Shown here: piece by piece, positions 1 to 8,090 of the stretch
Layout: the number at the start of each line of letters is the position of its first letter
Position numbering within the stretch: position 1 is the first letter of the stretch
Assembly (NCBI GenBank): GCA_903870955.1
Contig: CAIQEX010000582.1
Coordinates: 1 to 13,549, forward strand
Length of the DNA: 13,549 nt
Direction: 5' to 3'
From: an uncultured beta proteobacterium
Lineage (GTDB): Bacteria; Pseudomonadota; Gammaproteobacteria; Burkholderiales; Burkholderiaceae_C
The notes under the pieces: generated by a model
What the model was told of the DNA's origin: nothing
The model's database searches: none
What the model saw: the letters and a program-made list of their open reading frames with translations, nothing else
Made by a program: the position numbers and the translations under genes

Positions 1-710
1 ACATCACCCAGCAGCACGGGGGCCTGCAGGGGCTTGGGAGCGGTATTGCTCTTGCCCACCAGTTGGTCCAAAGCCAGGGATTTAACGCGCAAATCATTTT
101 CAGCAGCCAACTCTTGCGCCACGGTGAGGTCGTAGCGTGCCTGGGCGTCGCGGGTATCCACGATGGTGGAGGTACCTACCTCAAAGTTACGCTTGGCCGA
201 GGCCAGTTGCTCTGCAACGGCGGCTTTCTGGCTGCGCACAAAGGTCAGACTGTCGGTAGCGGCAAGCACATCGAAATAGGCCTGACTGGTGCGTACGATC
301 AAGTCCTGCTCAGCAGCCAACAGTTGGAACCTGGCAACTTCGACGGATTTCTTGCCCTGCTCGTAACTGGCCCAGTTGCCGGGACGATACAGGGGGTGCG
401 AAGCGGACAGCGTGGCCGATTGAGAACCGAAGCTTTTGCCATTCAGTGACGACAGCGAACTATCCTGGCTGGTTTGATTCACACCCGCACCCAAACCCAC
501 CGTAGGCAGGACACCCGCGCGTGCCTGCTCACCCTTGGCAAGAGTCGCCTCAGCCTGCGACTTGGCGGACTGGTAGCTCGCGTCATAGCCTTTGGCGGCA
601 TTGAAAAGTTCCACCAGGCTCTGTGCCTGCGCTACCCCGGCGAAGCCAGTGCCTAGGGCCACCAGCAAAGGCAGTAACGACAGGTGACGGGTGGGACGTG
701 AGCGGTTCAT
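1..710 (-). CDS. tolC: TolC-family outer membrane efflux channel (partial, N-terminal 236 residues)
   Basis: Open reading frame read from ATG at 710 to the left edge of the window, so the C-terminal half is missing. Outer-membrane exit duct of a tripartite efflux pump or type I secretion system. The start MNRSRPTRHLSLLPLLVAL gives a signal peptide, with a likely signal peptidase I site after AQA (residue 29). The mature part begins SLVELFNAAKGYDASYQSAK, typical of the first helix of TolC/OEP proteins. Long Ala/Gln/Lys-rich helices follow, with a beta-strand-like stretch around residues 70-110, as in the repeated OEP domain. It lies 43 bases after the rhodanese stop, with only a weak ribosome binding site, and is the last visible member of the efflux cluster. 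The family is clear. The gene symbol is by family only, since many Burkholderiales carry several TolC-like channels. Confidence 0.88.
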   Translation of the reverse strand, partial: MNRSRPTRHLSLLPLLVALGTGFAGVAQAQSLVELFNAAKGYDASYQSAKSQAEATLAKGEQARAGVLPTVGLGAGVNQTSQDSSLSSLNGKSFGSQSATLSASHPLYRPGNWASYEQGKKSVEVARFQLLAAEQDLIVRTSQAYFDVLAATDSLTFVRSQKAAVAEQLASAKRNFEVGTSTIVDTRDAQARYDLTVAQELAAENDLRVKSLALDQLVGKSNTAPKPLQAPVLLGD

Positions 711-753
711 GGATAGCTTTCAGGATTGCGTGAATCAGAACGGTTGATAGATG

Positions 754-1095
754 TCAGTAGGTGGCGAGGCCGGGGTCCAACTCGGCCGCCCAGGCGTGAA
801 TACCGCCAGCAATATTGGCCACGTTGTCGAACCCCCGACTGGCCAGGAATTGCGCCACCTGCATGCTGCGGCCACCGTGGTGGCACAGGCAGGCAATGGG
901 CTGCTGGGGGTCGAGTTCGGAAAGTCGAGCCGGAACGACCCCCATGGGAATAGTCAGCAGCGTAAAGCCATCGGCCTTGACACTGGCGATAGCGAGTTCG
1001 GCGGGCTCACGTACGTCCAGAACGATGGGCGTACCGTGTTGTTTGGCCTGTGCCAGCCAGGCACTCAGATCCGAGGGGCGAAATTGGGAAATCAT
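754..1095 (-). CDS. Single-domain rhodanese-like sulfurtransferase
   Basis: A 113-residue protein made of one rhodanese domain, of GlpE/PspE size. It has the LDVREPAE segment (about residues 26-33) and the active-site loop CHHGGRS (71-77). Cys71 would carry the persulfide, and the six-residue loop fits sulfur rather than phosphate chemistry. No signal peptide is seen, so it is probably cytoplasmic. The frame is open up to 1170, but that start would overlap the upstream methyltransferase gene by 55 bases and add an unrelated N-terminus. The ATG at 1095, beginning MISQFRPSDLSAWL, leaves a 20-base gap and matches the usual domain start. It sits between the methyltransferase and tolC genes and is probably co-transcribed with both. 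The sulfur donor and acceptor cannot be told from sequence. Confidence 0.88.
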   Translation of the reverse strand: MISQFRPSDLSAWLAQAKQHGTPIVLDVREPAELAIASVKADGFTLLTIPMGVVPARLSELDPQQPIACLCHHGGRSMQVAQFLASRGFDNVANIAGGIHAWAAELDPGLATY

Positions 1096-1115
1096 GAACT
1101 TGATCTTCGCTGAGT

Positions 1116-1778
1116 TCAGAACGTAAAGCGTGACTTCTCGGCAAAGTTTTGCAAACGCGGTGCGCCACATTCCCAGGGCTGCGTGGTACGGAAGTCGGTG
1201 GCACTGGTGCGCGTCACAAAGGTGGCGCAGGTAAAGGGTTCATCGCCGACGACCGCAGCCAGGCGGCCGCCAACCTTGAGTTGCTCCAGCAAATTGTGCG
1301 GAACATCGGCCACCGATCCGCTGAGCACGATGACGTCAAACGGGCCTTCGGAAGCGGCACCTTGCGAGCCGTCGCCCTGACGCACCTGGGCATTGGAGAT
1401 GCCGGCTTTTTGCAGGTTGTTTTGTGCAAAAGCGACCAATTCAGAGTTAAGTTCCAGCGACAGAACGCTGGCGGCTTTGTGCGCCAGCAGGGCGGTCATA
1501 AAACCAGAACCCGTGCCGATCTCCAGCACCTTATCGGTCTTTTGGACAGCCAGGTCCTGCAGCAGGCGGGCTTCCAGGCGCGGCGCCAGCATGGATTGGC
1601 CGCCAGCTAGCGGGATCTCCAGGTCAGCATAGGCCAGCGCCTTGTGGGCATCGGCCACAAAGTCATCCCGGCGTACCGACGCCAGCAGTGCCAACACCCC
1701 GGTATCCAGCACATTCCACGGACGGATTTGCTGTTCGATCATGTTGAAGCGGGCTTTTTGAACGTTGATGTTTGGCAT
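1116..1778 (-). CDS. Protein-L-isoaspartate O-methyltransferase family protein (divergent PIMT-like)
   Basis: A 220-residue SAM-dependent methyltransferase with the PCMT fold. Motif I is VLEIGTGSGF (residues 84-93), an acidic residue ends the next strand (LSLEL, 106-110), and FDVIVLSG (147-154) is the later core strand. True PIMT repairs isoaspartyl residues. Here the substrate-side segment GGQSMLAPRLEARL (59-72) aligns with the E. coli Pcm GQGQTISQP region but is altered, and the Pcm VTAA segment is replaced by LSGSV. The N-terminal MIEQQIRPWNV is typical of the PIMT-like genes found beside tolC in proteobacteria. Function as a repair enzyme is therefore uncertain. A good AGGAG ribosome binding site lies 8 bases before ATG. 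The start is 43 bases after the RND permease stop. An operator-like palindrome covers the ribosome binding site. Confidence 0.88.
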   Translation of the reverse strand: MPNINVQKARFNMIEQQIRPWNVLDTGVLALLASVRRDDFVADAHKALAYADLEIPLAGGQSMLAPRLEARLLQDLAVQKTDKVLEIGTGSGFMTALLAHKAASVLSLELNSELVAFAQNNLQKAGISNAQVRQGDGSQGAASEGPFDVIVLSGSVADVPHNLLEQLKVGGRLAAVVGDEPFTCATFVTRTSATDFRTTQPWECGAPRLQNFAEKSRFTF

Positions 1779-1783
1779 TTAAA

Positions 1784-1800
1784 ATACTCCTAGGGGGTAT
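1784..1800. promoter_or_regulatory. CsoR/CstR-like palindrome over the ribosome binding site of the methyltransferase gene
   Basis: On the plus strand the 17 bases read ATACTCCTAGGGGGTAT, an imperfect palindrome with ATAC and GTAT ends around a C/G tract. This layout resembles operators of the CsoR/RcnR/FrmR/CstR repressor family, as I recall them. The minus-strand AGGAG (1787-1791) inside it is the ribosome binding site of the downstream gene, so part of the match may be forced by translation signals. No regulator of this family is encoded in the window. A TACAAT hexamer lies a little upstream on the minus strand, but I see no good -35 partner. Confidence 0.35.
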
Positions 1801-1821
1801 ATGAAAGGATTGTAAGCAATT

Positions 1822-4800
1822 TTAGGTGACTGCGGGCTGCTTGCTCTTGAAATGGCGGCTCACCCATTGCGCCAGATCATCCATATAGCAGTACACCACG
1901 GGTACCACCACCAGGGTCAGCAGGGATGAGGTGATGACACCGCCAATCACGGCCTGGCCCATAGGCGCGCGTTGTTCCGAGCCTTCGGATAGGGCAAACG
2001 CCAGCGGCACCATGCCAAAGATCATGGCCAGCGTGGTCATCAGAATCGGGCGCAGCCGCACGCGCGCGGCCATCAGTAGTGCCTCGTTGCGTGCCAAGCC
2101 TGCCATCGGTTGTCCCTGTTCGTCGAGCCCGCCCTCGCGCGCCCGGATGGCAAAGTCCACCAGCAGAATCGCATTTTTAGTCACCAGGCCCATCAGCATC
2201 ACGACTCCAATCACCGAAAACATCGACAGCGTGGAGTTGAACATCAGCAAAGCCAGTACCACCCCGATAAGGGTCAGCGGTAGCGCCGTCATGAGTGCCA
2301 GCGGCTGCACGAAGCTCTTGAACTGGCTGGCCAGAATCATGTAGATGAAGATTACCGCCATGGCCAGCGCAGACACCGCATAGGCAAAGGACTCGGCCAT
2401 GTCTTTGGTGGAGCCACTGAACTGGTAGCGGTAGCCCGGCGGCATGGCGATGGTGTCCATGGCGGTCTTGATGTCGGCCGATACTTCGCCTGCCGAGCGG
2501 CCTGCGGTATTGGCGCTGATCGAGACTTCGCGCGTCAATTCGCGCCGGTTGATCTGGTTGGGTCCAGTCGATGGAACCACACGGGCGACCTGATTCAGAC
2601 GTACCAGGCGCGAACTGCCGTCCGGGTTGGCGACGGTGAAGGGCAGTTGTTCCATATCCTGCGCGCTGTTACGGGCCTCGGGGGCCAGGCGCACGTTGAC
2701 GTCATAGGTCTGGTCGTCTGAAGCACGCCAGTTACCCACCGTTCGACCCGAAACCAGGGTGCGCAGTGCATTGCCAATCTGGCCAATGTTCAGCCCCAGG
2801 TCCGAGGCCACTTCGCGCCGAACCTGAATATCCAGCGTGGGTTTATTGGGTTTGACGCTCGAATCCAGATCCACCAGGCCCGGCGTGTTGCGGATTTTTT
2901 CCATGGCCAACAACGCCAGTCGCTCCAATTCCGCCGTGTCACCACCGAGGATGGAAAAGGTCACTGGTTTGTTGCCGCCGATGGCGTCCAGCAAACCCAC
3001 ATGCGTGACTGTGATGCCGGCGATGTGTTTCATGCGCTCACGCAACACCACGCTCATCTGGTCGACACTGCGGTTGCGCGCACTGCGATCCACCAGGCGC
3101 ACGAAGATGCTGGCGTACATCTTGCCCTGCGCGTTGCCGGTGTTGATGGTGGAGAGGGTAAAGCGCACTTCGGGGAAAGTGCGCAGGATGGTCTCCACCT
3201 GTTGGGTCTTGGCCTCGGTGGCCTCCAGCGAGGAGCCAACCGGGGTGTAGAAATTGACCGACATTTCCGAAAAATCCGCCTTGGGCACGAATTCGGTACC
3301 GAGCAAAGGCACCATCAACAGGCTGGTCACAAATACGCCGATAGCCAACCCGACCGTGGCCAATTTGTGCTGCAAAGCCCAGCGCAGAATGCCCTGGTAA
3401 AAAGCTGCCAATTGCTCGGTACTGCGGTCAAAAAATGCGGTGACACGGCCGATGCTTTTGGCGTACCAACCACGCGGAGGGCCAGCGCTGCCATGTTCGG
3501 CAATGCTGGGGTCATGCCAGATGCTCGACAGCATGGGGTCCAGCGTAAAGCTGACAAACATCGAGATCATGACGGCGGCGACGATGGTCAGGCCGAACTC
3601 GTGAAAGAACTTGCCGATAATGCCGCCCATGAAACCGATGGGCAAAAACACCGCCACGATGGACAGCGTGGTGGCCAGCACGGCCAGTCCAATCTCCTGG
3701 GTACCGTCCAGTGCCGCGTAATAGGCCGACTTGCCCATGGCAATGTGGCGCACGATGTTTTCGCGCACCACGATGGCATCATCAATCAGCAGGCCGACGC
3801 AAAGGCTGAGCGCCATCAGCGTGATCATGTTGATGGTGAAGCCCAGCATGTTCATGAAAAAGAAGGTGCCGATCAAAGCAATCGGCAGTGTCAGCCCGGT
3901 GATGACCGTTGAGCGCCAGGAATTCAGAAACAGAAACACGATCAGCACGGTCAGTGCCGCGCCTTCGAGCAAGGTTTCCCGCACGTTGTTGACCGAGACG
4001 CGGATGGAGCGCGAGCCGTCGGTAATCTGTTCCAGACGGACACCGGGTGGCAACTGCTTTTGCATCTCAGCCAGTGCTTTTTGCAACCCGTCCACGACCG
4101 CGATGGTGTTCTCGTCCTGCGCCTTCTGCACGTTCATCAGCAAGGTGCGCTGGCCGTTGTAAAGCGCCAGGCTCTCGACCTCCTGCGCGCCATCCGCAAT
4201 GCGTGCGACTTGGTCCACGCGGATGGCCACACCGTTGTGCCGGGCCACAATGATTCTGCCGAAATCCTCCGGACGCTGCATGCGGGCATTGATCTGGATG
4301 ACCCGCTCCTGCTGCGTGTTGGTGATGGTGCCCACGGGAACTTCCTGGTTTTCGCTGGTCACAGCGGCCACCACCTGTTCCGGCGTGATGCCGAGGGACT
4401 CCAGCGCCTGTGGGTTCAGGTAAATGTTGATCTCGCGCTGGGTGCCGCCGACTACGGTTACCGAACCCACGCCGCGCACGTTTTCAAGGCGTTTTTGCAG
4501 GGTTTGCGTGGCCCAGTTGCTGAGTTCCACAGCATCAGGCACCTTGCCCTTAGCGGTTTTGGCATCCGCCAGCACCGCCACGGACCAGACCGCACGGGCT
4601 GACGGGTCAAAGCGCAGCACGCGGGGCTCTTTGACTTCGGCGCGCAGCAAGGGCTTGATGGCGGCGACTTTTTCGCGCACATCGTCCGCCGCCTTGCGCC
4701 CGTCGATGGCCAGGTCAAACTCAAGAATGACCACCGACTGTCCCTCGTAACTGCGCGAAGTCAGGGCCTTGATGCCGGCGATCGAATTGACGCCTTCCTC

Positions 4801-5001
4801 AATCTTTTTGGAGACTTCGCTTTCCACCACTTCGGGCGAGGCACCGGGATATTCCGCCGTGACCACGACCACCGGAAAGTCGATGTTCGGGAACTGATCG
4901 ACCTGCAGGCGTTGCAGGGAAAACAGGCCCAAAACCACCAGAGCCAGCATGACCATGGTGGCGAAGACCGGATTTTTAAGGCTGACGCGGGTGAACCACA
5001 T
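1822..5001 (-). CDS. RND efflux pump permease (HAE-1 / AcrB family)
   Basis: A 1059-residue inner-membrane proton/drug antiporter, full length for the family. The first membrane segment follows [13 protein letters not shown], then comes the periplasmic [11 protein letters not shown] strand common to RND pumps. TM4 carries the proton-relay pair Asp407-Asp408 ([10 protein letters not shown]), at exactly the AcrB positions. The relay lysine lies in [10 protein letters not shown] (Lys942, AcrB Lys940). Two halves with large periplasmic loops and twelve predicted membrane segments are evident. The ATG follows the TAA of the membrane fusion protein gene with no gap, so the two are very likely translationally coupled. 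With the fusion protein and TolC homologue of the same cluster it would form a complete pump across both membranes. Substrates cannot be told from sequence. It belongs to the drug/solvent group rather than the heavy-metal (CusA) group. Confidence 0.96.
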   Translation of the reverse strand: MWFTRVSLKNPVFATMVMLALVVLGLFSLQRLQVDQFPNIDFPVVVVTAEYPGASPEVVESEVSKKIEEGVNSIAGIKALTSRSYEGQSVVILEFDLAIDGRKAADDVREKVAAIKPLLRAEVKEPRVLRFDPSARAVWSVAVLADAKTAKGKVPDAVELSNWATQTLQKRLENVRGVGSVTVVGGTQREINIYLNPQALESLGITPEQVVAAVTSENQEVPVGTITNTQQERVIQINARMQRPEDFGRIIVARHNGVAIRVDQVARIADGAQEVESLALYNGQRTLLMNVQKAQDENTIAVVDGLQKALAEMQKQLPPGVRLEQITDGSRSIRVSVNNVRETLLEGAALTVLIVFLFLNSWRSTVITGLTLPIALIGTFFFMNMLGFTINMITLMALSLCVGLLIDDAIVVRENIVRHIAMGKSAYYAALDGTQEIGLAVLATTLSIVAVFLPIGFMGGIIGKFFHEFGLTIVAAVMISMFVSFTLDPMLSSIWHDPSIAEHGSAGPPRGWYAKSIGRVTAFFDRSTEQLAAFYQGILRWALQHKLATVGLAIGVFVTSLLMVPLLGTEFVPKADFSEMSVNFYTPVGSSLEATEAKTQQVETILRTFPEVRFTLSTINTGNAQGKMYASIFVRLVDRSARNRSVDQMSVVLRERMKHIAGITVTHVGLLDAIGGNKPVTFSILGGDTAELERLALLAMEKIRNTPGLVDLDSSVKPNKPTLDIQVRREVASDLGLNIGQIGNALRTLVSGRTVGNWRASDDQTYDVNVRLAPEARNSAQDMEQLPFTVANPDGSSRLVRLNQVARVVPSTGPNQINRRELTREVSISANTAGRSAGEVSADIKTAMDTIAMPPGYRYQFSGSTKDMAESFAYAVSALAMAVIFIYMILASQFKSFVQPLALMTALPLTLIGVVLALLMFNSTLSMFSVIGVVMLMGLVTKNAILLVDFAIRAREGGLDEQGQPMAGLARNEALLMAARVRLRPILMTTLAMIFGMVPLAFALSEGSEQRAPMGQAVIGGVITSSLLTLVVVPVVYCYMDDLAQWVSRHFKSKQPAVT

Positions 5002-6135
5002 TTAGGGTTTACCTGCCGCGCGGTGAACCGGCGTACCTTCGCGCAGCGTGCCCACGGCACCGACCAACACCTCAGCCCCTTCGCCAAGTCCCTGGACTTC
5101 AATCAGCGTCACACCCTCGCGCTCGCCGGTTGCACCGGTCGTCACGGTCTGGTGCGCCACCCGTCCATCGACAATGTGCTGCACGTAGGGTTTGGGTTTG
5201 TCGCTGCGCACCGCGTCTTGTGGCAGCGCCAGCGCTTGGACCAAGCCGGTGTGCAGCGTCCCTTGCGCAAACAGACCCTGGCGTAAGCCCGGCGTACCCG
5301 TAACCGAGAAGTACACCAGCACCGAGCGGCTGCCAGCCACCGTGCTCGGGTTGACGCGTGCTACTTTGGCTTGCACCGGCTGGCCCATTCCTTCGACAGC
5401 CAGTTGCGCCGTTTGTCCGGTTTTGACTTTGACCGAATCGCCAGCTGCCAGTGCGGCTTCGAGTTCCAAAGTGCCTCGGTCGACAATTTCAACCACCCGG
5501 GTGTCAACGGCGATGCGCTCACCGTTTTGCACCAGCTTTTGGGCAATCTGCCCGCCAATCGGCGCACGCAGCGCGGTGTCTTCCAGCGACTTGGCGGCCA
5601 GATCCACATTGGCCTGGGCGGCCTTGAAGTTGGCCTGTGCAGCGGTCACGTTATTCAGCGACGTGTCGAGCGCGGTGCGCGAGATAAAACCTTGTTCCAC
5701 CAGCGATTTGTTGTTGTCCAGGCTGCGCTGGGCAATGTCCACCTGCGCCTTGGCCGACTCGGCTTGCTGCTGGGCCTGGCGCAAACGAGCCTGGTATTCC
5801 GTGGTGTCGATGCGGCCGATGACTTGACCCGCTTTGACAGAGTCGCCCTCGCGGACGAGGAGGTTTTGCAACTCACCGGCGACTTTGGCCTTGACGAATG
5901 CCGAATTGACCGCCTTGAGCGCGCCCGAAATGGGCAGCGACTGGGTCAGTTGCACGGTTTGTGCCTTCAAAATATCGTTGGCGCCCAGTTCGACGGAGGC
6001 CTGTTGTTTTTGGCTCGCCTGTTGTGCTTCCAGGGCTTGCTTTGCAGCCTCGCGCGCGGACAAGGTGCGCAATATGCCAACGGCCAGCAGAGCGACGATT
6101 GCACCGCCGACGATCCATTTGTACGGAATTTTCAT
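5002..6135 (-). CDS. RND efflux pump periplasmic adaptor (membrane fusion protein, HlyD/AcrA family)
   Basis: A 377-residue adaptor linking the inner-membrane permease to the outer-membrane channel. An uncleaved N-terminal membrane anchor occupies about residues 5-24; there is no lipobox cysteine, so it is not an AcrA-type lipoprotein. The two lipoyl half-motifs (about 75-110, including VREGDSVKAGQVIGRID, and 186-205, LRAPIGGQIAQ) flank an Ala/Gln-rich coiled-coil hairpin (about 112-185). Beta-barrel and membrane-proximal domains follow. The frame is open further upstream, to 6279, but ATG at 6135 is preferred. It begins MKIPYKWIVGG, lies two bases after the tetR stop (TGA-AC-ATG) and gives the standard length. 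The stop is directly followed by the permease ATG. Expression is expected to follow tetR autoregulation. Confidence 0.95.
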   Translation of the reverse strand: MKIPYKWIVGGAIVALLAVGILRTLSAREAAKQALEAQQASQKQQASVELGANDILKAQTVQLTQSLPISGALKAVNSAFVKAKVAGELQNLLVREGDSVKAGQVIGRIDTTEYQARLRQAQQQAESAKAQVDIAQRSLDNNKSLVEQGFISRTALDTSLNNVTAAQANFKAAQANVDLAAKSLEDTALRAPIGGQIAQKLVQNGERIAVDTRVVEIVDRGTLELEAALAAGDSVKVKTGQTAQLAVEGMGQPVQAKVARVNPSTVAGSRSVLVYFSVTGTPGLRQGLFAQGTLHTGLVQALALPQDAVRSDKPKPYVQHIVDGRVAHQTVTTGATGEREGVTLIEVQGLGEGAEVLVGAVGTLREGTPVHRAAGKP

Positions 6136-6137
6136 GT

Positions 6138-6833
6138 TCAATTTTTTTTCTTGCCGGACACCGGAATAGTGGGGCTGACACTCAAACCAAAGAGGATGGT
6201 CTGCACTTGTGAGGCGATGTATTGTTGCGGGTCGAGTTCTGTGCGCGCGTCGCCGCAACTTCCGCCCCCATGCTTCCACATGTTTAAAAATATCATCGGC
6301 GCCAGCACGCTGTAGATTCCGTAAGTTGGGTCCACATTGCGTAACTCGCCGCGTTCTACGCCGCGCTGCAAAATGCGCTGAATCAGGTCGTTACCCGGTT
6401 GCACCACTTCCTGCTGGAAAAAGCGCACCAGTTCGGGAAAGTTGCCCGCCTCGCTCATCATCAGCTTGGTGATGCCGGACGCCTTGGTTGCGCCTACGCG
6501 TTCCCACCAACTGCTCATGCAATAGCGCAACAGTTCTTCGCTGTTGCCCTCGAAGGTGCGGAGTTCTTCACCCCACTCGGTAAAGCGCCCGGAAATATTC
6601 TCGCGGACCACCGCCTTGAAGAGTTCTTCCTTGCTGGCAAAGTACAGGAACAGCGTACCCTTGGAGACCCCGGCACGCTGCGCCACCTCTTCTACCCGGG
6701 TGGCCGCATAACCCTTCTCTACAAAGAGGTCCAAGGCTGCGGCCAGCAATTCACCGGGGCGCGCTTCCTTGCGGCGTTCACGCTTGATGCGCACACCGCT
6801 GGCAAGCTTGCAAATAGGGCAGGAGGTACTCAT
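6138..6833 (-). CDS. TetR/AcrR-family repressor of the efflux cluster
   Basis: A 231-residue regulator. The N-terminal helix-turn-helix domain covers about residues 27-75, with the recognition segment GVSKGTLFLYFASKEEL (55-71). The remaining all-helical part is the ligand-binding and dimerisation domain. As first gene of the cluster, two bases before the adaptor gene, it most likely represses its own operon and is released by a pump substrate. An overlapping palindrome and promoter lie just upstream. Odd point: an extra N-terminal tail of about 25 residues precedes the DNA-binding domain and contains a CPIC motif (Cys5, Cys8), unusual for TetR proteins. The tail depends on ATG at 6833. There is no strong ribosome binding site there, but no better internal ATG precedes the helix-turn-helix. 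Confidence 0.92.
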   Translation of the reverse strand: MSTSCPICKLASGVRIKRERRKEARPGELLAAALDLFVEKGYAATRVEEVAQRAGVSKGTLFLYFASKEELFKAVVRENISGRFTEWGEELRTFEGNSEELLRYCMSSWWERVGATKASGITKLMMSEAGNFPELVRFFQQEVVQPGNDLIQRILQRGVERGELRNVDPTYGIYSVLAPMIFLNMWKHGGGSCGDARTELDPQQYIASQVQTILFGLSVSPTIPVSGKKKN

Positions 6834-6844
6834 GAATATTACTG

Positions 6845-6861
6845 ACTAATTGGTTATTAGT
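6845..6861. promoter_or_regulatory. Probable TetR-family operator (inverted repeat)
   Basis: ACTAAT-TGGTT-ATTAGT is a perfect 6-base inverted repeat around a 5-base spacer, AT-rich in a G/C-rich region. It starts 11 bases upstream of the tetR ATG and overlaps the -10 box of the tetR promoter, the usual geometry for autorepression. It lies in the 130-base divergent region, so the same site might also affect msrA. Binding is inferred from position and symmetry only. Confidence 0.6.
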
Positions 6862-6888
6862 GTACCTTTGAGGCTCCTGCCGCGTCAA
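6859..6888 (-). promoter_or_regulatory. Sigma70-like promoter of the tetR efflux operon
   Basis: On the minus strand, TTGACG (6888-6883, five of six matches to TTGACA) is followed after 18 bases by TACACT (6864-6859, four of six matches to TATAAT). The -10 box shares bases with the inverted repeat at 6845-6861. Initiation would fall about 20 bases before the tetR ATG. Confidence 0.5.
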
Positions 6889-6963
6889 ATCAATGCGTAA
6901 AACAAGGTCAAGCAGCCCGACTTAAGATGTTGCACCCAAGCCAATCAAGAGGATAGATCAAGT

Positions 6964-7506
6964 ATGACGGAAGCAATGCAAACCCTGGTGCTGGGTGGTG
7001 GATGTTTCTGGTGCACCGAAGCGGTCTATGTTCAGGTGCGTGGCGTCGTCGATGTGGAGTCGGGCTATTGCAACGGCGAAGCGCCCAATCCGACCTATGA
7101 AATGGTCTGCACCGGCCGGTCGGGTCACTGTGAAGTGGTCAAACTCGTGTATGACCCGGCGCAGGTCAGCACACGTGAATTGCTCGAGATTTTCTTCGTC
7201 ATTCACGACCCCACCACCTTGAACCGCCAGGGCAATGACACCGGCACGCAATACCGCAGCGGCATTTACTTTACTACACCAGAACAAGAGCAGGAAGCAC
7301 GCGCAGTTATTGACGAATTGAAGCAAAGCGGCATCTACCGCAGTCCGGTGGTGACCGAAGTGCAAGCGCTTGCCAATTACGCTGCGGCCGAGGATTACCA
7401 CCAGGACTTTTTTGCCCGCAACCCGAATCAGGGTTATTGCATGGCTGTGGCCGCGCCCAAGGTTGCCAAGTTCCGCAAGACCTTTACCCGTTTACAAAAA
7501 GACTAA
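6964..7506 (+). CDS. msrA: Peptide-methionine (S)-S-oxide reductase A
   Basis: A 180-residue cytoplasmic enzyme that reduces the S-epimer of methionine sulfoxide in proteins and free methionine, with electrons from thioredoxin. The catalytic motif GGGCFWC places the nucleophile at Cys14. Other family signatures are PTYEMVCTGRSGHCEVV (about 43-59), HDPTTLNRQGNDTGTQYRS (81-99) and EDYHQDFF (143-150). Cys159, in NQGYC near the C-terminus, is the likely resolving cysteine. Length is normal for a stand-alone MsrA, with no fused MsrB domain. Ribosome binding site AAGAGGA ends 10 bases before ATG, supporting this start over the ATG four codons later. It is transcribed away from tetR and followed after 49 bases by a secreted DUF3299-type protein, possibly on the same transcript. 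Confidence 0.97.
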   Translation: MTEAMQTLVLGGGCFWCTEAVYVQVRGVVDVESGYCNGEAPNPTYEMVCTGRSGHCEVVKLVYDPAQVSTRELLEIFFVIHDPTTLNRQGNDTGTQYRSGIYFTTPEQEQEARAVIDELKQSGIYRSPVVTEVQALANYAAAEDYHQDFFARNPNQGYCMAVAAPKVAKFRKTFTRLQKD

Positions 7507-7555
7507 GGTAAATGACATGAGGGGGTACTAAACTTCGGGCCAAGGAATATTGACC

Positions 7556-8089
7556 ATGCAAGCTACCGCCAGACTTCGTACCCGCCTCAAGGTGTTAACC
7601 GCCACGTGCCTGCTCGCCAGCAGTCCCGGTTGGGCCCAACTGAGCGCGCCATTGGCCGACAGCGGTGTTCCCATGGGAACGGGGGCGGGCGTTCACAGTC
7701 CCAACAGTCCGTTTGCTCCCTTGCAGGACCGTGCCGACGTGCTGCCCTGGTCGGTTTTGACAGCCGTGAAAACCAAAGTGGAAAAGAACCGTGTGCTGCC
7801 GGTGTTTCCCAACAATATCCAGGCGCTCAACATGAAGAGCCAGCGCGTTCAGGGTTTCATGATGCCTTTGGATGCTGGTGAAAAGCAAAAGCACTTCTTG
7901 CTGAGTTCGGTGCCGTTGACTTGTTCTTTCTGCGTGCCTGGAGGCCCGGAAAGCATGGTTGAGGTCAAGACCAAGACGCCGGTGAAGTATTCGCTTGAAG
8001 CCGTGGTGGTGGAAGGTCAATTTGCCGTGCTCAAGGACGACCCCTACGGACTTTTCTATCGCATTACCGATGCTGTGGCGGTGAAATAG
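7556..8089 (+). CDS. Secreted DUF3299-type protein of unknown function
   Basis: A 177-residue protein with a Sec signal peptide: basic N-terminus (ARLRTRLK), hydrophobic stretch, and a likely signal peptidase I cut after PGWA (about residue 27). The mature part contains a segment like the DUF3299 core: VQGFMMPLD (98-106), then HFLLSSVPLTCSFC (113-126), then a Gly-Pro-rich turn and VEVKT. The CSFC motif (Cys123, Cys126) could bind metal or form a disulfide in the periplasm. DUF3299 members have no assigned function to my knowledge, and the family call rests on recalled similarity. The frame also opens with TTG two codons earlier, but ATG at 7556 has AAGGA nine bases upstream. Its position after msrA suggests a link to redox or envelope maintenance, which is a guess. 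Confidence 0.7.
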   Translation: MQATARLRTRLKVLTATCLLASSPGWAQLSAPLADSGVPMGTGAGVHSPNSPFAPLQDRADVLPWSVLTAVKTKVEKNRVLPVFPNNIQALNMKSQRVQGFMMPLDAGEKQKHFLLSSVPLTCSFCVPGGPESMVEVKTKTPVKYSLEAVVVEGQFAVLKDDPYGLFYRITDAVAVK

Positions 8090-8090
8090 G

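Noticed and set aside
3001..3912. 303-codon open frame on the plus strand opposite the RND permease
   Set aside because: It lies wholly antisense to a certain gene. The product is rich in His, Gln, Asp and Gly with no recognisable domain, typical of the antisense frame of a G/C-rich coding region.
5371..6315. 314-codon open frame on the plus strand opposite the adaptor and tetR genes
   Set aside because: Antisense shadow of two confidently identified genes; no domain or convincing ribosome binding site.
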